In this document: one piece after another, positions 19,900-26,766 of the stretch | Position numbering within the stretch: position 1 is the stretch's first letter | Layout of the letters: each line of letters starts with the position of its first letter | Source: a virus | IMG/VR virus record: IMGVR_UViG_3300042731_002987 | Location: 1 to 43,733 of that record | DNA: 43,733 nucleotides | Strand: one strand, 5' to 3' | Made by a program: the position numbers and the translations under genes | The notes under the pieces: generated by a model | Databases searched by the model: none | Seen by the model: only the letters and a program-made list of their open reading frames with translations | Told to the model about the DNA's origin: nothing

Positions 19900-20904
19900 A
19901 TGAAAACCATGCACATGTTTGCCGGAGCTGGAGGCGGCATGCTTGCGGATCTGATACTTGGTCACCAGCCTATGGTAGCCATAGAGTGGGATCATTACTG
20001 TTGTGAAGTTCTCAGAGAGAAAGCAGAAGATGGATGGTTTCCTGGATTGCACGTGTTCGAAGGAGACGCCAGGCTGTTCCCTGCATCCGATTGGGCGGGA
20101 CGAGTGGATTGCATCCATGCAGGATTCCCTTGTCAGCCTTTTAGCCTTGCCGGAAGTCGAAAGGGCTCGGAAGATGAGCGCGACATGTGGCCAATCACGC
20201 TCGATACCATTCGGACGATACAACCAAAATGGGTCTTTCTCGAAAACGTCCCTGGGCTTGTTTCCTGGAACGGAGGTGAGCGGGTGGCCCACATCGTCGG
20301 GGAACTGGCCGGGCTGGGCTACATGGGATCTCACGGCGTGCTGGGAGCTGTCGACGTGGGCGCTCCGCACAGGCGGAAACGATGGTGGTTGCTTGCAAGG
20401 CGTGCCGACACCACAAGCTCGAGACGGCGATCATCGGGGAGCACAATCGAAACGATATTGGAATCCAAAGCGCAGCAACGATTTACCAGACTATGTGGCG
20501 GCAATGTGGCAGACTCCAGTCGCAGACGATGCGGTGGAGAGAAAAGTCGGAAAGTACAACAGTCGCGGAGAGCCGAAACTGTCGGCGCAGGTGAAGATGT
20601 TCCCGACACCGACCACCAGCGGATTGAATGGTGGAAGCAACAGCAGAAACGCAGCCAAGGCGAGAGGGACCTGGCCGACACCAACAATACATGGCAATTA
20701 CAATCGCGTAGGAGCGAGCAAGTCAAGCGGGGACGGATTAGCGACAGCGGTAGGGGTAAAGGCGAATGGTGGGCAACTGAATCCGACGTGGGTCGAGTGG
20801 CTAATGGCGTGGCCTCTCGCGTGGACAGAATTAAGGCGCTCGGTAATGGGCAAGTCCCGCTCCAAGCGGCGCTAGCGTGGGTGATGTTAGGAGGTCCGCT
20901 TTGA
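19900..20904 (+). CDS. dcm: C5-cytosine DNA methyltransferase (Dcm family)
   Basis: A 334-residue enzyme that methylates cytosine at C5. Motif I FAGAGGG (residues 7-13, SAM binding), motif IV GFPCQPFS with catalytic Cys 78, motif VI ENVPG (115-119), motif VIII VGAPHRRKRWW (near 165), target-recognition region about 180-285, and motifs IX-X near the end (DRIKALGNGQVPLQAALAW). All catalytic motifs are intact, so it is probably active and protects phage DNA from host restriction. No partner restriction enzyme is present. Most of its length is overlapped by another ORF in the +1 frame (20030-20875). Target sequence not predictable. Confidence 0.9.
   Translation: MKTMHMFAGAGGGMLADLILGHQPMVAIEWDHYCCEVLREKAEDGWFPGLHVFEGDARLFPASDWAGRVDCIHAGFPCQPFSLAGSRKGSEDERDMWPITLDTIRTIQPKWVFLENVPGLVSWNGGERVAHIVGELAGLGYMGSHGVLGAVDVGAPHRRKRWWLLARRADTTSSRRRSSGSTIETILESKAQQRFTRLCGGNVADSSRRRCGGEKSRKVQQSRRAETVGAGEDVPDTDHQRIEWWKQQQKRSQGERDLADTNNTWQLQSRRSEQVKRGRISDSGRGKGEWWATESDVGRVANGVASRVDRIKALGNGQVPLQAALAWVMLGGPL
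20030..20875 (+). CDS. Alternative-frame gene nested in dcm (LNPTWVEWLM family)
   Basis: A 281-residue frame entirely inside dcm, ATG at 20030 (GTG at 20003 possible). It is not random: it reads CTCSKETPGCSLHP, DEWIASMQDSLVSLLALPEV, a TWDLTACWELS-WALRTGG segment, several WPTPT/VPTPQ boxes and GGQLNPTWVEWLMAWPLAW near its end. I recognise this set as a protein family found on its own beside cytosine methyltransferases in many phages. The dcm frame over the same bases is also fully conserved, so both appear to be coding. Function unknown. Alternative: the family elsewhere is itself only an over-annotated shadow of dcm. Confidence 0.55.
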   Translation: MDGFLDCTCSKETPGCSLHPIGRDEWIASMQDSLVSLLALPEVERARKMSATCGQSRSIPFGRYNQNGSFSKTSLGLFPGTEVSGWPTSSGNWPGWATWDLTACWELSTWALRTGGNDGGCLQGVPTPQARDGDHRGAQSKRYWNPKRSNDLPDYVAAMWQTPVADDAVERKVGKYNSRGEPKLSAQVKMFPTPTTSGLNGGSNSRNAAKARGTWPTPTIHGNYNRVGASKSSGDGLATAVGVKANGGQLNPTWVEWLMAWPLAWTELRRSVMGKSRSKRR

Positions 20905-20921
20905 GAAACTATGGTTGGAGG
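20905..20921 (+). repeat. 17-bp leader repeat, copy 2
   Basis: Exact copy of 19555-19571, here supplying the ribosome site for the gene at 20926. The two copies bracket the dcm locus and the two small genes before it. Confidence 0.85.
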
Positions 20922-20925
20922 TTTT

Positions 20926-21183
20926 ATGAGTAAAGATATGAGTGCGGCGCTTGAGAAGGCTCATAGAGTTGCGAAAGAGAAGCGTGAAAAGAGACTTGCT
21001 GAAGGACTATCCGCAAATATGTCACCAGATGAGAAAGCGGACGCGTATCCTTCTTCACTAAAGAGAGCAATCGTTGCTATGTGCTACTAGTGTATGGGTA
21101 GAGAGCCAGGATGGAGACAAATGGTGAATGATTGCACAGCCACTGGGTGCGCTTTATTTAAACATAGACCGAAAAGACGATGA
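20926..21183 (+). CDS. Small zinc-binding phage protein interrupted by an in-frame amber codon
   Basis: An 86-codon frame starting MSKDMSAALEKAHRVAKEK, with TAG at 21088-21090. Before it: SSLKRAIVAMCY; after it in the same frame: CMGREPGWRQMVNDCTATGC then ALFKHRPKRR. The pieces together match a common phage family with KAI-AKCY-x-CMG ... C-x4-C-LY--RP, where x is usually an acidic or polar residue. A change of CAG or GAG to TAG would give this. Strong ribosome site from the 17-base leader. Either a nonsense mutation, readthrough, or two separate peptides (54 residues, and 20 residues from ATG 21121 with GGAG upstream). Confidence 0.55.
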
Positions 21184-21518
21184 CAGATGACTGGATAGAT
21201 GATGTGCTCAGGGAGTGGGCGCGCGACTACCGCGGAGGATATCCTAATCTAGAGACGGTCTGTATATTGGGGATATTGGACAAAGTAAGAGGCAGGACGC
21301 CTGATCCGTCCCAGTTGTCAGAGAAGGTAGAGGCGTATCTATGCGAGCTGAATAAGTCCGCCCCGTTAATGGTTAAGGTCATATGTTCTGAATATCTGAC
21401 AACCGGGATGAATAAAGGAGATAAGGCGAAGATGCTCAAAATGAGAAAGGCGGATTATCTGTCGCGCCTGAAGAATGCAAAGGAATGGATGACATATCGG
21501 TTTAAGCAAGATGGATAA
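21180..21518 (+). CDS. Q-like late antitermination protein
   Basis: A 112-residue protein starting MTDDWIDDVLREWARDY. The WIDDVLREW opening, the central LCELNKSAPLMVKVICSEYL helix pair and the C-terminal helix-turn-helix-like LKMRKADYLSRLKNAKEWM are the pattern of phage Q-type/ArpU-like late regulators. Its place immediately before the lysis and head genes is the expected one. If so, it acts on RNA polymerase at a late promoter upstream; I could not locate that promoter. The start overlaps the stop of the amber-interrupted gene. Confidence 0.55.
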   Translation: MTDDWIDDVLREWARDYRGGYPNLETVCILGILDKVRGRTPDPSQLSEKVEAYLCELNKSAPLMVKVICSEYLTTGMNKGDKAKMLKMRKADYLSRLKNAKEWMTYRFKQDG

Positions 21519-21663
21519 ATTGATGTTGTGGTTCACGGTTTATCTTCATGCCGCTATAGGGATAGGATGCCTGATTATTGGTGAATGGTTTCCGGCCATG
21601 CTGTGTGTTCAGGTCGTTTATTACGCTTGGCTGGTTTGCGAAAGTGTTGACGACACTTATTGA
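21511..21663 (+). CDS. Small two-helix membrane protein, holin candidate
   Basis: A 50-residue protein: MDKLMLWFTVYLHAAIGIGC, then LIIGEWFPAMLCVQVVYYAW and an acidic tail. Two hydrophobic helices with a short turn. It overlaps the Q-like stop by 8 bases and precedes the endolysin, which is the usual holin position. Shorter than most holins, so a membrane-anchored accessory is possible. Confidence 0.45.
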   Translation: MDKLMLWFTVYLHAAIGIGCLIIGEWFPAMLCVQVVYYAWLVCESVDDTY

Positions 21664-21690
21664 TTTGACGGGGAACCAGAAATATGCTAA

Positions 21691-21810
21691 ATGAGGATAG
21701 GATGCGAGAATTGTCAATCGGCGTGGATAGTTGAGGAAGAAGGGGTAGAAGTGAAACATATAAATACCGTGAAGTGGTGGGAGAAAGCCATGCGTAAGCG
21801 CTCGCATTGA
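21691..21810 (+). CDS. 39-residue CxxC protein
   Basis: MRIGCENCQSAWIVEEEGVE followed by a basic helix ending KAMRKRSH. One zinc knuckle half-site. The end overlaps the TTG start of the endolysin. Only a weak ribosome site, so it is uncertain. Confidence 0.4.
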   Translation: MRIGCENCQSAWIVEEEGVEVKHINTVKWWEKAMRKRSH

Positions 21811-22184
21811 ACCTAAAACATTTCAATATCAGTGAGTTTGACTCGCCGGACGAGCCTGGGTCTGGTTCCAGGATGAACATGCTATTCCTGCACATGATAG
21901 ATGAGGCCCGGGAGATTGCTGGCGTGCCGTTCGTCATCACAAGCGGCTTTCGGACCGATTCCCACAACAAGGAAGTGAGAGGTGTAAGGGGATCAGCGCA
22001 TACTAAGGGCCTCGCAGCAGATATCAGATACAGACGGCCTCGGGAACTCGCCTATATCCTGAGAGGAGTTTTTGCTGCTGGGTTTGGTCGGACAGGCATC
22101 GGCCCGAACTTCGTTCATATCGACATCGACTACAGCAAGCCAGTAGTGTATTGGGACTACCAGGGAGTGGAGCATGTGGCCTGA
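21807..22184 (+). CDS. Endolysin, M15-type D-Ala-D-Ala peptidase
   Basis: A 125-residue peptidoglycan hydrolase that cleaves the peptide stem. Visible features of the M15A peptidases: MNLKHFNISEFDSPD opening, SGFRTDSHNKEV, the metal-binding GSAHTKGLAADI (His and Asp) and FVHIDID near the C-terminus with the last His ligand. Single catalytic domain and no cell-wall-binding domain, typical of Gram-negative phages. TTG start overlapping the previous gene; the N-terminus fits the family exactly there. Release needs a holin, for which small membrane proteins lie on both sides. Confidence 0.85.
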   Translation: MNLKHFNISEFDSPDEPGSGSRMNMLFLHMIDEAREIAGVPFVITSGFRTDSHNKEVRGVRGSAHTKGLAADIRYRRPRELAYILRGVFAAGFGRTGIGPNFVHIDIDYSKPVVYWDYQGVEHVA

Positions 22185-22375
22185 TGTCTGATGAGCCCAA
22201 TATGACTATTCCCAGCGCTGTCGGGAAGACTGGCCAGTGGATAGGCATTAGTGTAATCCTTCTTACGGTGATGTATCTCGTGTTTGACAATGAGGCCGCT
22301 CGAGACGAGCAGCATGCCTCGCAAATGGCCTCCTGCATAGCGATAGAAGCAGAAAGAGTCAGACAAAGCCCTTAG
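22184..22375 (+). CDS. Single-helix membrane protein of the lysis cassette
   Basis: A 63-residue protein starting MSDEPNMTIPSAVGKTGQW, one transmembrane helix (IGISVILLTVMYLVF) and a charged periplasmic or cytoplasmic tail with one Cys. ATG overlaps the endolysin stop (TGATG); a start at 22151 is rejected. It could be a holin, antiholin or part of a spanin pair. Confidence 0.5.
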   Translation: MSDEPNMTIPSAVGKTGQWIGISVILLTVMYLVFDNEAARDEQHASQMASCIAIEAERVRQSP

Positions 22376-22392
22376 CGAAAAGACTGAAATGT

Positions 22393-22683
22393 ATGCAGAG
22401 CCCCGGACAAATTGCGATTACGGTGCTCGGAGCGTCGGTGGCGGGGGTAATTACAGCGATAATAGTTACGACGGCAGCGCAGCTAAAGCCATTCACCCAG
22501 AAAGAAGCGGAAGTATTGTCACACGATTGCCACCAGCTCGAAAAAAGAGTGGAGAACCAGTGGCAATCGATAGAGGACGTCAGAGAGCGTCTAATAAGGC
22601 AGGAAGAGAGAGTAGACCTACTACTTGGGGGACGGGAGGTTTGGTGGCCATCACGATCGATATTGGAATCGGGGCAGCAGTAG
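22393..22683 (+). CDS. Membrane-anchored coiled-coil protein (inner-membrane spanin-like)
   Basis: A 96-residue protein: N-terminal helix (IAITVLGASVAGVITAIIV) and then a long charged coiled coil (LEKRVENQWQSIEDVRERL) ending in WWPSRS. This is the topology of an inner-membrane spanin (Rz-like). No outer-membrane lipoprotein partner is obvious, although frames nested inside were not excluded. A second open frame (22389-22712) is mostly glycine-rich shadow. Lysis role inferred from position. Confidence 0.5.
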   Translation: MQSPGQIAITVLGASVAGVITAIIVTTAAQLKPFTQKEAEVLSHDCHQLEKRVENQWQSIEDVRERLIRQEERVDLLLGGREVWWPSRSILESGQQ

Positions 22684-22712
22684 GCTTGTTGATAGTCATG
22701 CTGTTTCTGTAG
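22644..22712 (+). CDS. Possible 22-residue membrane peptide
   Basis: GTG start with GGGAGG 4 bases upstream: (V/M)AITIDIGIGAAVGLLIVM then LFL. A nearly pure hydrophobic helix, overlapping the end of the spanin-like gene. Small membrane peptides occur in lysis cassettes, but at this length chance is hard to exclude. Confidence 0.3.
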   Translation: MAITIDIGIGAAVGLLIVMLFL

Positions 22713-22722
22713 GAGAGAGAAA

Positions 22723-23073
22723 ATGAGCAATCTGAAAGAGACTAGAGAGCTTTTCAAGGCCCTGGCAGAGCTTGCTATTGTGGCTTCTGGGTTCGTCGGA
22801 GGCGGCCCAATAGGCCAAGTGCAGATATTCAGGCTTCTAGGAATGTGGGGCACAATCGCAGATGCAATCGAAGGTATTGACAAGATCCCTTCAGAGCTGG
22901 GCGATCTAGACGCGTCTGATCTCGAGGATTTGAGACTGTTGGCTCTGAAGGTGGCTGACAGCTATGGGGTGAATGTGGACCGGGCCGGCGACTCCAGGCT
23001 GTTGGCTGATGGGACTCTGAATATTGCCGAAGGACTGAGGAAGGTGGCCAAGGCAGTTGGCAAGATCAAGTGA
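22723..23073 (+). CDS. Hypothetical helical protein
   Basis: A 116-residue protein starting MSNLKETRELFKALAELAIV, with AGGAGAG upstream. Helical, acidic middle (SELGDLDASDLEDL), glycine-rich hydrophobic GFVGGGPIGQVQIF. It lies between lysis genes and the HNH gene. Could be a late accessory; no family assigned. Confidence 0.55.
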   Translation: MSNLKETRELFKALAELAIVASGFVGGGPIGQVQIFRLLGMWGTIADAIEGIDKIPSELGDLDASDLEDLRLLALKVADSYGVNVDRAGDSRLLADGTLNIAEGLRKVAKAVGKIK

Positions 23074-23074
23074 G

Positions 23075-23386
23075 ATGCCGACAGCACCACCAGTATTCAG
23101 ACAACCATACTCAGGCGCCGCGGACAGGCGCAAGCGCCACGACGCAAAGAGAGGGAACAGCGCGCAGCGTGGGTATAACACACAATGGAAGAAGGCCAGG
23201 GCAGCATGGCTGGCAGAGCACCCACTGTGTGTAGCCTGTGAGAAGCGTGGCGTGGTGAAGGCAGCTACTGTGGTGGATCATATCGTGCCGCATCGGGGAG
23301 ACCCGATAAAGTTCTGGGATAGTGGGAATAACTGGTGCTCGTTGTGTGTTTCGTGTCATAACAGGAAGACAGCGAGTGGAGAATGA
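23075..23386 (+). CDS. HNH endonuclease next to the terminase
   Basis: A 103-residue nuclease: basic N-terminus (DRRKRHDAKRGNSAQRGYNT), HPLCVACEKRG, then VVDHIVPHRGDP with the catalytic His and CSLCVSCHNRKTA with the zinc cysteines and last His. This is the free HNH type found just upstream of TerS/TerL in cos and HK97-like phages, where it supports terminase cleavage. Start at 23075 (overlap with the upstream frame otherwise). Confidence 0.8.
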   Translation: MPTAPPVFRQPYSGAADRRKRHDAKRGNSAQRGYNTQWKKARAAWLAEHPLCVACEKRGVVKAATVVDHIVPHRGDPIKFWDSGNNWCSLCVSCHNRKTASGE

Positions 23387-23643
23387 TGTGGAGCAAAGAA
23401 GCAATTTCCTATCTTGATAAATATTATGCTCCATGCGGCCCATGTGCGTTATGCGGACATAGAGATAAGCGACATCGGTTATGGGATGCTTTTCTAACAC
23501 TTAGTGAAAATGGATATAGTCCTGACGAGATAAGCGAAGAGCATGACGTATCAATTGAACACGTGGAGGCAGTGTTGTTGATTCTTCCTTATCGCAGGGG
23601 TGGATCAGCGCATGTATTCAGGAAGACAGCAAGTGGTAACTGA
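23383..23643 (+). CDS. Small zinc-knuckle and HTH-like protein
   Basis: An 86-residue protein starting MMWSKEAISYLDKYYAPCG. CGPCALCGHRDKRHRLW carries a possible zinc site, followed by a helix-turn-helix-like GYSPDEISEEHDVSIEHVEA. The last residues (FRKTASGN) copy the end of the HNH gene (NRKTASGE) at both protein and DNA level. The start overlaps the HNH stop by 4 bases. Probably an inserted small gene. Confidence 0.5.
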   Translation: MMWSKEAISYLDKYYAPCGPCALCGHRDKRHRLWDAFLTLSENGYSPDEISEEHDVSIEHVEAVLLILPYRRGGSAHVFRKTASGN

Positions 23644-23675
23644 TAGCAACAGAGAACCGTCTGATTGGATGTACC

Positions 23676-23774
23676 ATGAGTCAGAAACTTGTTGGTGATG
23701 GATGCCAATACTGCAACCCAGAGAAGACAGAAGAGATCATGGAAGAGAACAGGATTGAGGATAGTGAAGTGTGA
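23676..23774 (+). CDS. Possible 32-residue CxxC peptide
   Basis: MSQKLVGDGCQYCNPEKTEE then an acidic tail. One CxxC pair. No good ribosome site. The following 115 bases up to 23889 hold a short CAGCC/GGCTG hairpin near 23810 and no further gene. Confidence 0.3.
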   Translation: MSQKLVGDGCQYCNPEKTEEIMEENRIEDSEV

Positions 23775-23889
23775 TGGGCGGATAAACAGGGGAGGGGGGA
23801 TCGGATCTTTACAGCCTGATAGGCTGCGACCGTCGCCCAAAAGAATCTTCCGCATCTGCGAATTTATCTTAGAATTGGTCTAAATTATC

Positions 23890-24270
23890 ATGGCTCTAGC
23901 ACAACCTACAGCGATTCATAAACTTAAAGGATCATACGAAAGGAATCCTGAGCGGGAAAACAAGAAAGAGCCCATGCCTAAAGGTGAGGCAGGAGATCCG
24001 CCAGATGAGCTCACAGACGCCGAGAAGGCGGCCTGGTATGAAGTCCTCAAATATGCCCCGCCCGGGGTGATATTCGACTCTGACAGGCTTGCCCTCGAGG
24101 GTCTAGCGAAGCTGATCGTGGAAATGCGGGAACTGGGGACCAAGTTTAACCCTGCCAAGATAGGCCGATTCCAGGGGTTTCTGGCCCATTTTGGGATGAC
24201 GCCATCCTCGAGGTCTAAGATTGTGGCAGTCAAGAGGCCTGGTGAGGACGATCCGTGGTCGAAGCTATGA
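23890..24270 (+). CDS. terS: Terminase small subunit (P27 family)
   Basis: A 126-residue protein. PPDELTDAEKAAWYEVLKYAP near residue 37 and the ending FGMTPSSRSKIVAVKRP are the P27-type small terminase pattern. It recognises the packaging site and hands DNA to TerL. It starts after a 115-base spacer that may contain the packaging site. Separated from TerL by an inserted methyltransferase. Confidence 0.8.
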   Translation: MALAQPTAIHKLKGSYERNPERENKKEPMPKGEAGDPPDELTDAEKAAWYEVLKYAPPGVIFDSDRLALEGLAKLIVEMRELGTKFNPAKIGRFQGFLAHFGMTPSSRSKIVAVKRPGEDDPWSKL

Positions 24271-24941
24271 GGCCCAGAGTGCAGTTGTTGCACATAGACT
24301 GCATGGAGTATATGCGCGGTTTGCCGGACAACGCGTTTGATCTTGCCATCGTCGATCCGCCTTATGGAATAGGGCAAAGTGGCGAGAATAATTATAGACG
24401 CAATAATTTGGCGGTTGCAACAAACTACAAGCCATTTTATGGTGGAGACCTGTCGCCGCCAGAGGTGGAATACTTTCATGAACTGTTTCGCGTGAGCATA
24501 AATCAGATCATATGGGGGGCGAATCATTTTATCGATAGAATCAATAAGCCTTCCCCATGTTGGATTGTATGGGACAAGGATAACGGGGCAGACTTTGCTG
24601 CTGATAGTGAGCTTGCGTGGACAAGTTTTAAAACAGCAGTGAAAAATTTTAGGTTTAGATGGCAAGGCATGTTGCAAGGAAATATGTATAACAAGGAAGC
24701 AAGAATCCATCCAACCCAAAAACCAGTTGCGCTATATAAGTGGTTACTAATGAAGTACTCCAAGCCAGGAGAAAATATTCTCGATACGCATATGGGTAGC
24801 GGTTCAAGTGCTATTGCGGCGAAGCAATTTGGATGTGACTTTGTTGGGTGCGAGATTGATAAGTATTATTACGATAAAGCGGTTGATCGCTTCAATAATG
24901 AGACATCTCAGGTAGAACTGCCATTAGCGCAACCGCTGTAG
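24267..24941 (+). CDS. DNA adenine-N6 or cytosine-N4 methyltransferase
   Basis: A 224-residue beta-class methyltransferase. DPPYGIG (catalytic motif IV, residues 30-36) comes before the SAM-binding GSGSSAIAAKQFGCDFVG motif near the C-terminus, the order of the beta class. RIHPTQKP near residue 150 is the conserved step before motif I. The motif I region reads DTHMGSGS where many have DPF-GSG. No restriction partner. It overlaps TerS by 4 bases and runs into the TerL coding region, so it has been inserted between the two terminase subunits. It likely provides anti-restriction at packaging. Confidence 0.85.
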   Translation: MRPRVQLLHIDCMEYMRGLPDNAFDLAIVDPPYGIGQSGENNYRRNNLAVATNYKPFYGGDLSPPEVEYFHELFRVSINQIIWGANHFIDRINKPSPCWIVWDKDNGADFAADSELAWTSFKTAVKNFRFRWQGMLQGNMYNKEARIHPTQKPVALYKWLLMKYSKPGENILDTHMGSGSSAIAAKQFGCDFVGCEIDKYYYDKAVDRFNNETSQVELPLAQPL

Positions 24942-26626
24942 AGCGCGACTACTGTGCCATAGCTCAGAAATACGCTTCTGATGTAGTTTCTGGCGAGATA
25001 CTGGCTTGCAAGTATGTCCAGCAGGCTTGCCAGCGCCAGATAGATGATCTCGAGCGGGAAGATTGGTCGTATACCTTTAATGAGGACAGAGCCAGCCGTA
25101 TCTGCCGTTTTATTGAGCTTCTGCCCCACATCAAAGGCAGGTGGGCACGAGAACGGAAGCTGATAACGCTTGAGCCCTGGCAGATATTCAAGCTCACGAC
25201 GATATTCGGGTGGATAGACGCGCAGGGGCGCCGGCGGTTCAAAACGGCGTATCTTGAAGAACCCAGGAAGCAGGCAAAGAGCACCGTATCAAGCGGTGTC
25301 GGCCTCTATGGCCTTGTGGCTGACGACGAGATGGGCGCTGAGATCTATTCTGCGGCCACTACACGAGATCAGGCGCGGATAGTATGGTCTGATGCCAAGG
25401 CGATGGCTGCGAAGTCCTCCGGCCTCAAGAGGCGGTTCGGGGTTGTCCCGTCGGCACACTCTATCTATACAAACGAGACAGGAAGCTCGTTCAAGGCCCT
25501 CTCGAGGGACCAGGGCGGCAATCTGGATGGTCTGAACGTCCATATCGGTATTATTGACGAGCTCCACGCCCACAAGACCCGGGATGTCTTCGACGTCATC
25601 GAGACGGCCACAGGAGCTAGGGACCAGCCGCTTCTCTGGCTGATAACGACAGCAGGGTTCAACCGGGCAGGCATTTGTTATGAGCAGAGAGCCTATTCTA
25701 TAAAGGTCTTGTCCGGGGTTGTGGACGACCCTGAATATTTCGCGATCATCTATACGGTAGACGATGAAGACCTTGAGGATATAGGGAAGTGCATATCTGA
25801 CCAGAAGATATGGGCTAAGGCGAACCCTAACTGGGGCGTCTCGGTAAGCCCGGACGATATCGCCAGGAAGGCGCGCAAGGCTCGCGAGATGGCCGCGGCA
25901 CAGAACAATTTCCTCGCCAAGCATCTGAACGTCTGGGTCAACTCAGATGTGGCATGGATGGACATGGCTGCGTGGGATCGTTGTGCTGACCCTGAACTTG
26001 ACGAGCTGGACTTTGTTGGCGATAGAAGCTGTGTGGCGGCGGACTTGGCGACAAAGACTGATATTGCCCCATTGGTTTCTCTGTATGAGAGAGACGGACA
26101 TTATTACTGTTTTGCACGGCACTACCTCAACGAAGATGCTGCCGAGGACGGGCGGAATAGTCAGTATTCAGGGTGGTCCCGGGAAGGGCGCTTGATATTA
26201 ACGCCTGGGAATATCACAGATTACGGGTATATCGAGGAAGACGCCCGCCGGCTGATGTCGGAAGCATCTCCGGAAGCCATATTGTTCGATCCCTGGCAGG
26301 CGTCCTATCTGATCCAGAGGTTACAGGCGGATGGCGCCTCTGCGGTGGAGTATCGGCAAAGCGTGCAGAACATGTCAGAGCCAATGAAGCAGCTCGAGGC
26401 TCTTGTGTTATCAGGCAAGTTCCATCATGACGGAGATCCTGTCCTGGCATGGATGGCGAGCAATGTTGTTTGTCATGTTGATGCGAAAGAGAACATATAC
26501 CCTCGGAAAGAGTTTCCGCAGAATAAAATAGATGGGATTGTCGCTCTGATAATGTGCATTGGGTATATGAAAGCGAATGAAAACGGCGAAAGTGTTTATG
26601 AATCACGGGGAATTGTTGTCTTATGA
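24923..26626 (+). CDS. terL: Terminase large subunit (start codon non-canonical)
   Basis: The packaging motor: ATPase plus RNase H-fold nuclease. From the proposed ATT at 24923 it is 567 residues. N-terminal LACKYVQQACQRQ and LEPWQIFKLTTIFGW; Walker A EEPRKQAKST (about 112-121); Walker B IIDELHAH (about 210); nuclease Asp in VAADLATKTD. No ATG, GTG or TTG exists in frame before 25316, which would delete Walker A. The frame is open from 24902. ATT at 24923 gives an N-terminus of normal length for the family. The region overlaps the end of the inserted methyltransferase. A sequencing error or translational coupling with a rare start are the alternatives. Confidence 0.85.
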   Translation: MSATAVERDYCAIAQKYASDVVSGEILACKYVQQACQRQIDDLEREDWSYTFNEDRASRICRFIELLPHIKGRWARERKLITLEPWQIFKLTTIFGWIDAQGRRRFKTAYLEEPRKQAKSTVSSGVGLYGLVADDEMGAEIYSAATTRDQARIVWSDAKAMAAKSSGLKRRFGVVPSAHSIYTNETGSSFKALSRDQGGNLDGLNVHIGIIDELHAHKTRDVFDVIETATGARDQPLLWLITTAGFNRAGICYEQRAYSIKVLSGVVDDPEYFAIIYTVDDEDLEDIGKCISDQKIWAKANPNWGVSVSPDDIARKARKAREMAAAQNNFLAKHLNVWVNSDVAWMDMAAWDRCADPELDELDFVGDRSCVAADLATKTDIAPLVSLYERDGHYYCFARHYLNEDAAEDGRNSQYSGWSREGRLILTPGNITDYGYIEEDARRLMSEASPEAILFDPWQASYLIQRLQADGASAVEYRQSVQNMSEPMKQLEALVLSGKFHHDGDPVLAWMASNVVCHVDAKENIYPRKEFPQNKIDGIVALIMCIGYMKANENGESVYESRGIVVL

Positions 26627-26766
26627 AGCCAGATGTCAATGATATAGTGGCTTTAGTGGGACTTTCGCTGCTCGGAATTGGGCTTTTTTTCCTTCATCCA
26701 GCGGCAGGGTTTATTGTCCCCGGGTCGATATTGATCCTTGCTGCACTGTGGCGGGTGTCTAAGTAA
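26623..26766 (+). CDS. 47-residue two-helix membrane protein between TerL and portal
   Basis: MKPDVNDIVALVGLSLLGIG then LFFLHPAAGFIVPGSILILA and ALWRVSK. Two hydrophobic helices joined at HPAAG. Overlaps TerL (ATGA) and the portal start (TAATG), so it is translated as part of the packaging operon. Small proteins of this form occur at the same place in other HK97-like phages; role unknown. Confidence 0.6.
   Translation: MKPDVNDIVALVGLSLLGIGLFFLHPAAGFIVPGSILILAALWRVSK

Noticed and set aside
23916-24719. 267-codon minus-strand ORF opposite TerS and the methyltransferase
   Set aside because: Both plus-strand genes have recognised motifs across the whole interval; the antisense frame shows none.
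25289-25924. 211-codon minus-strand ORF opposite TerL
   Set aside because: Falls within conserved TerL motifs on the plus strand; composition and lack of a ribosome site indicate a shadow.
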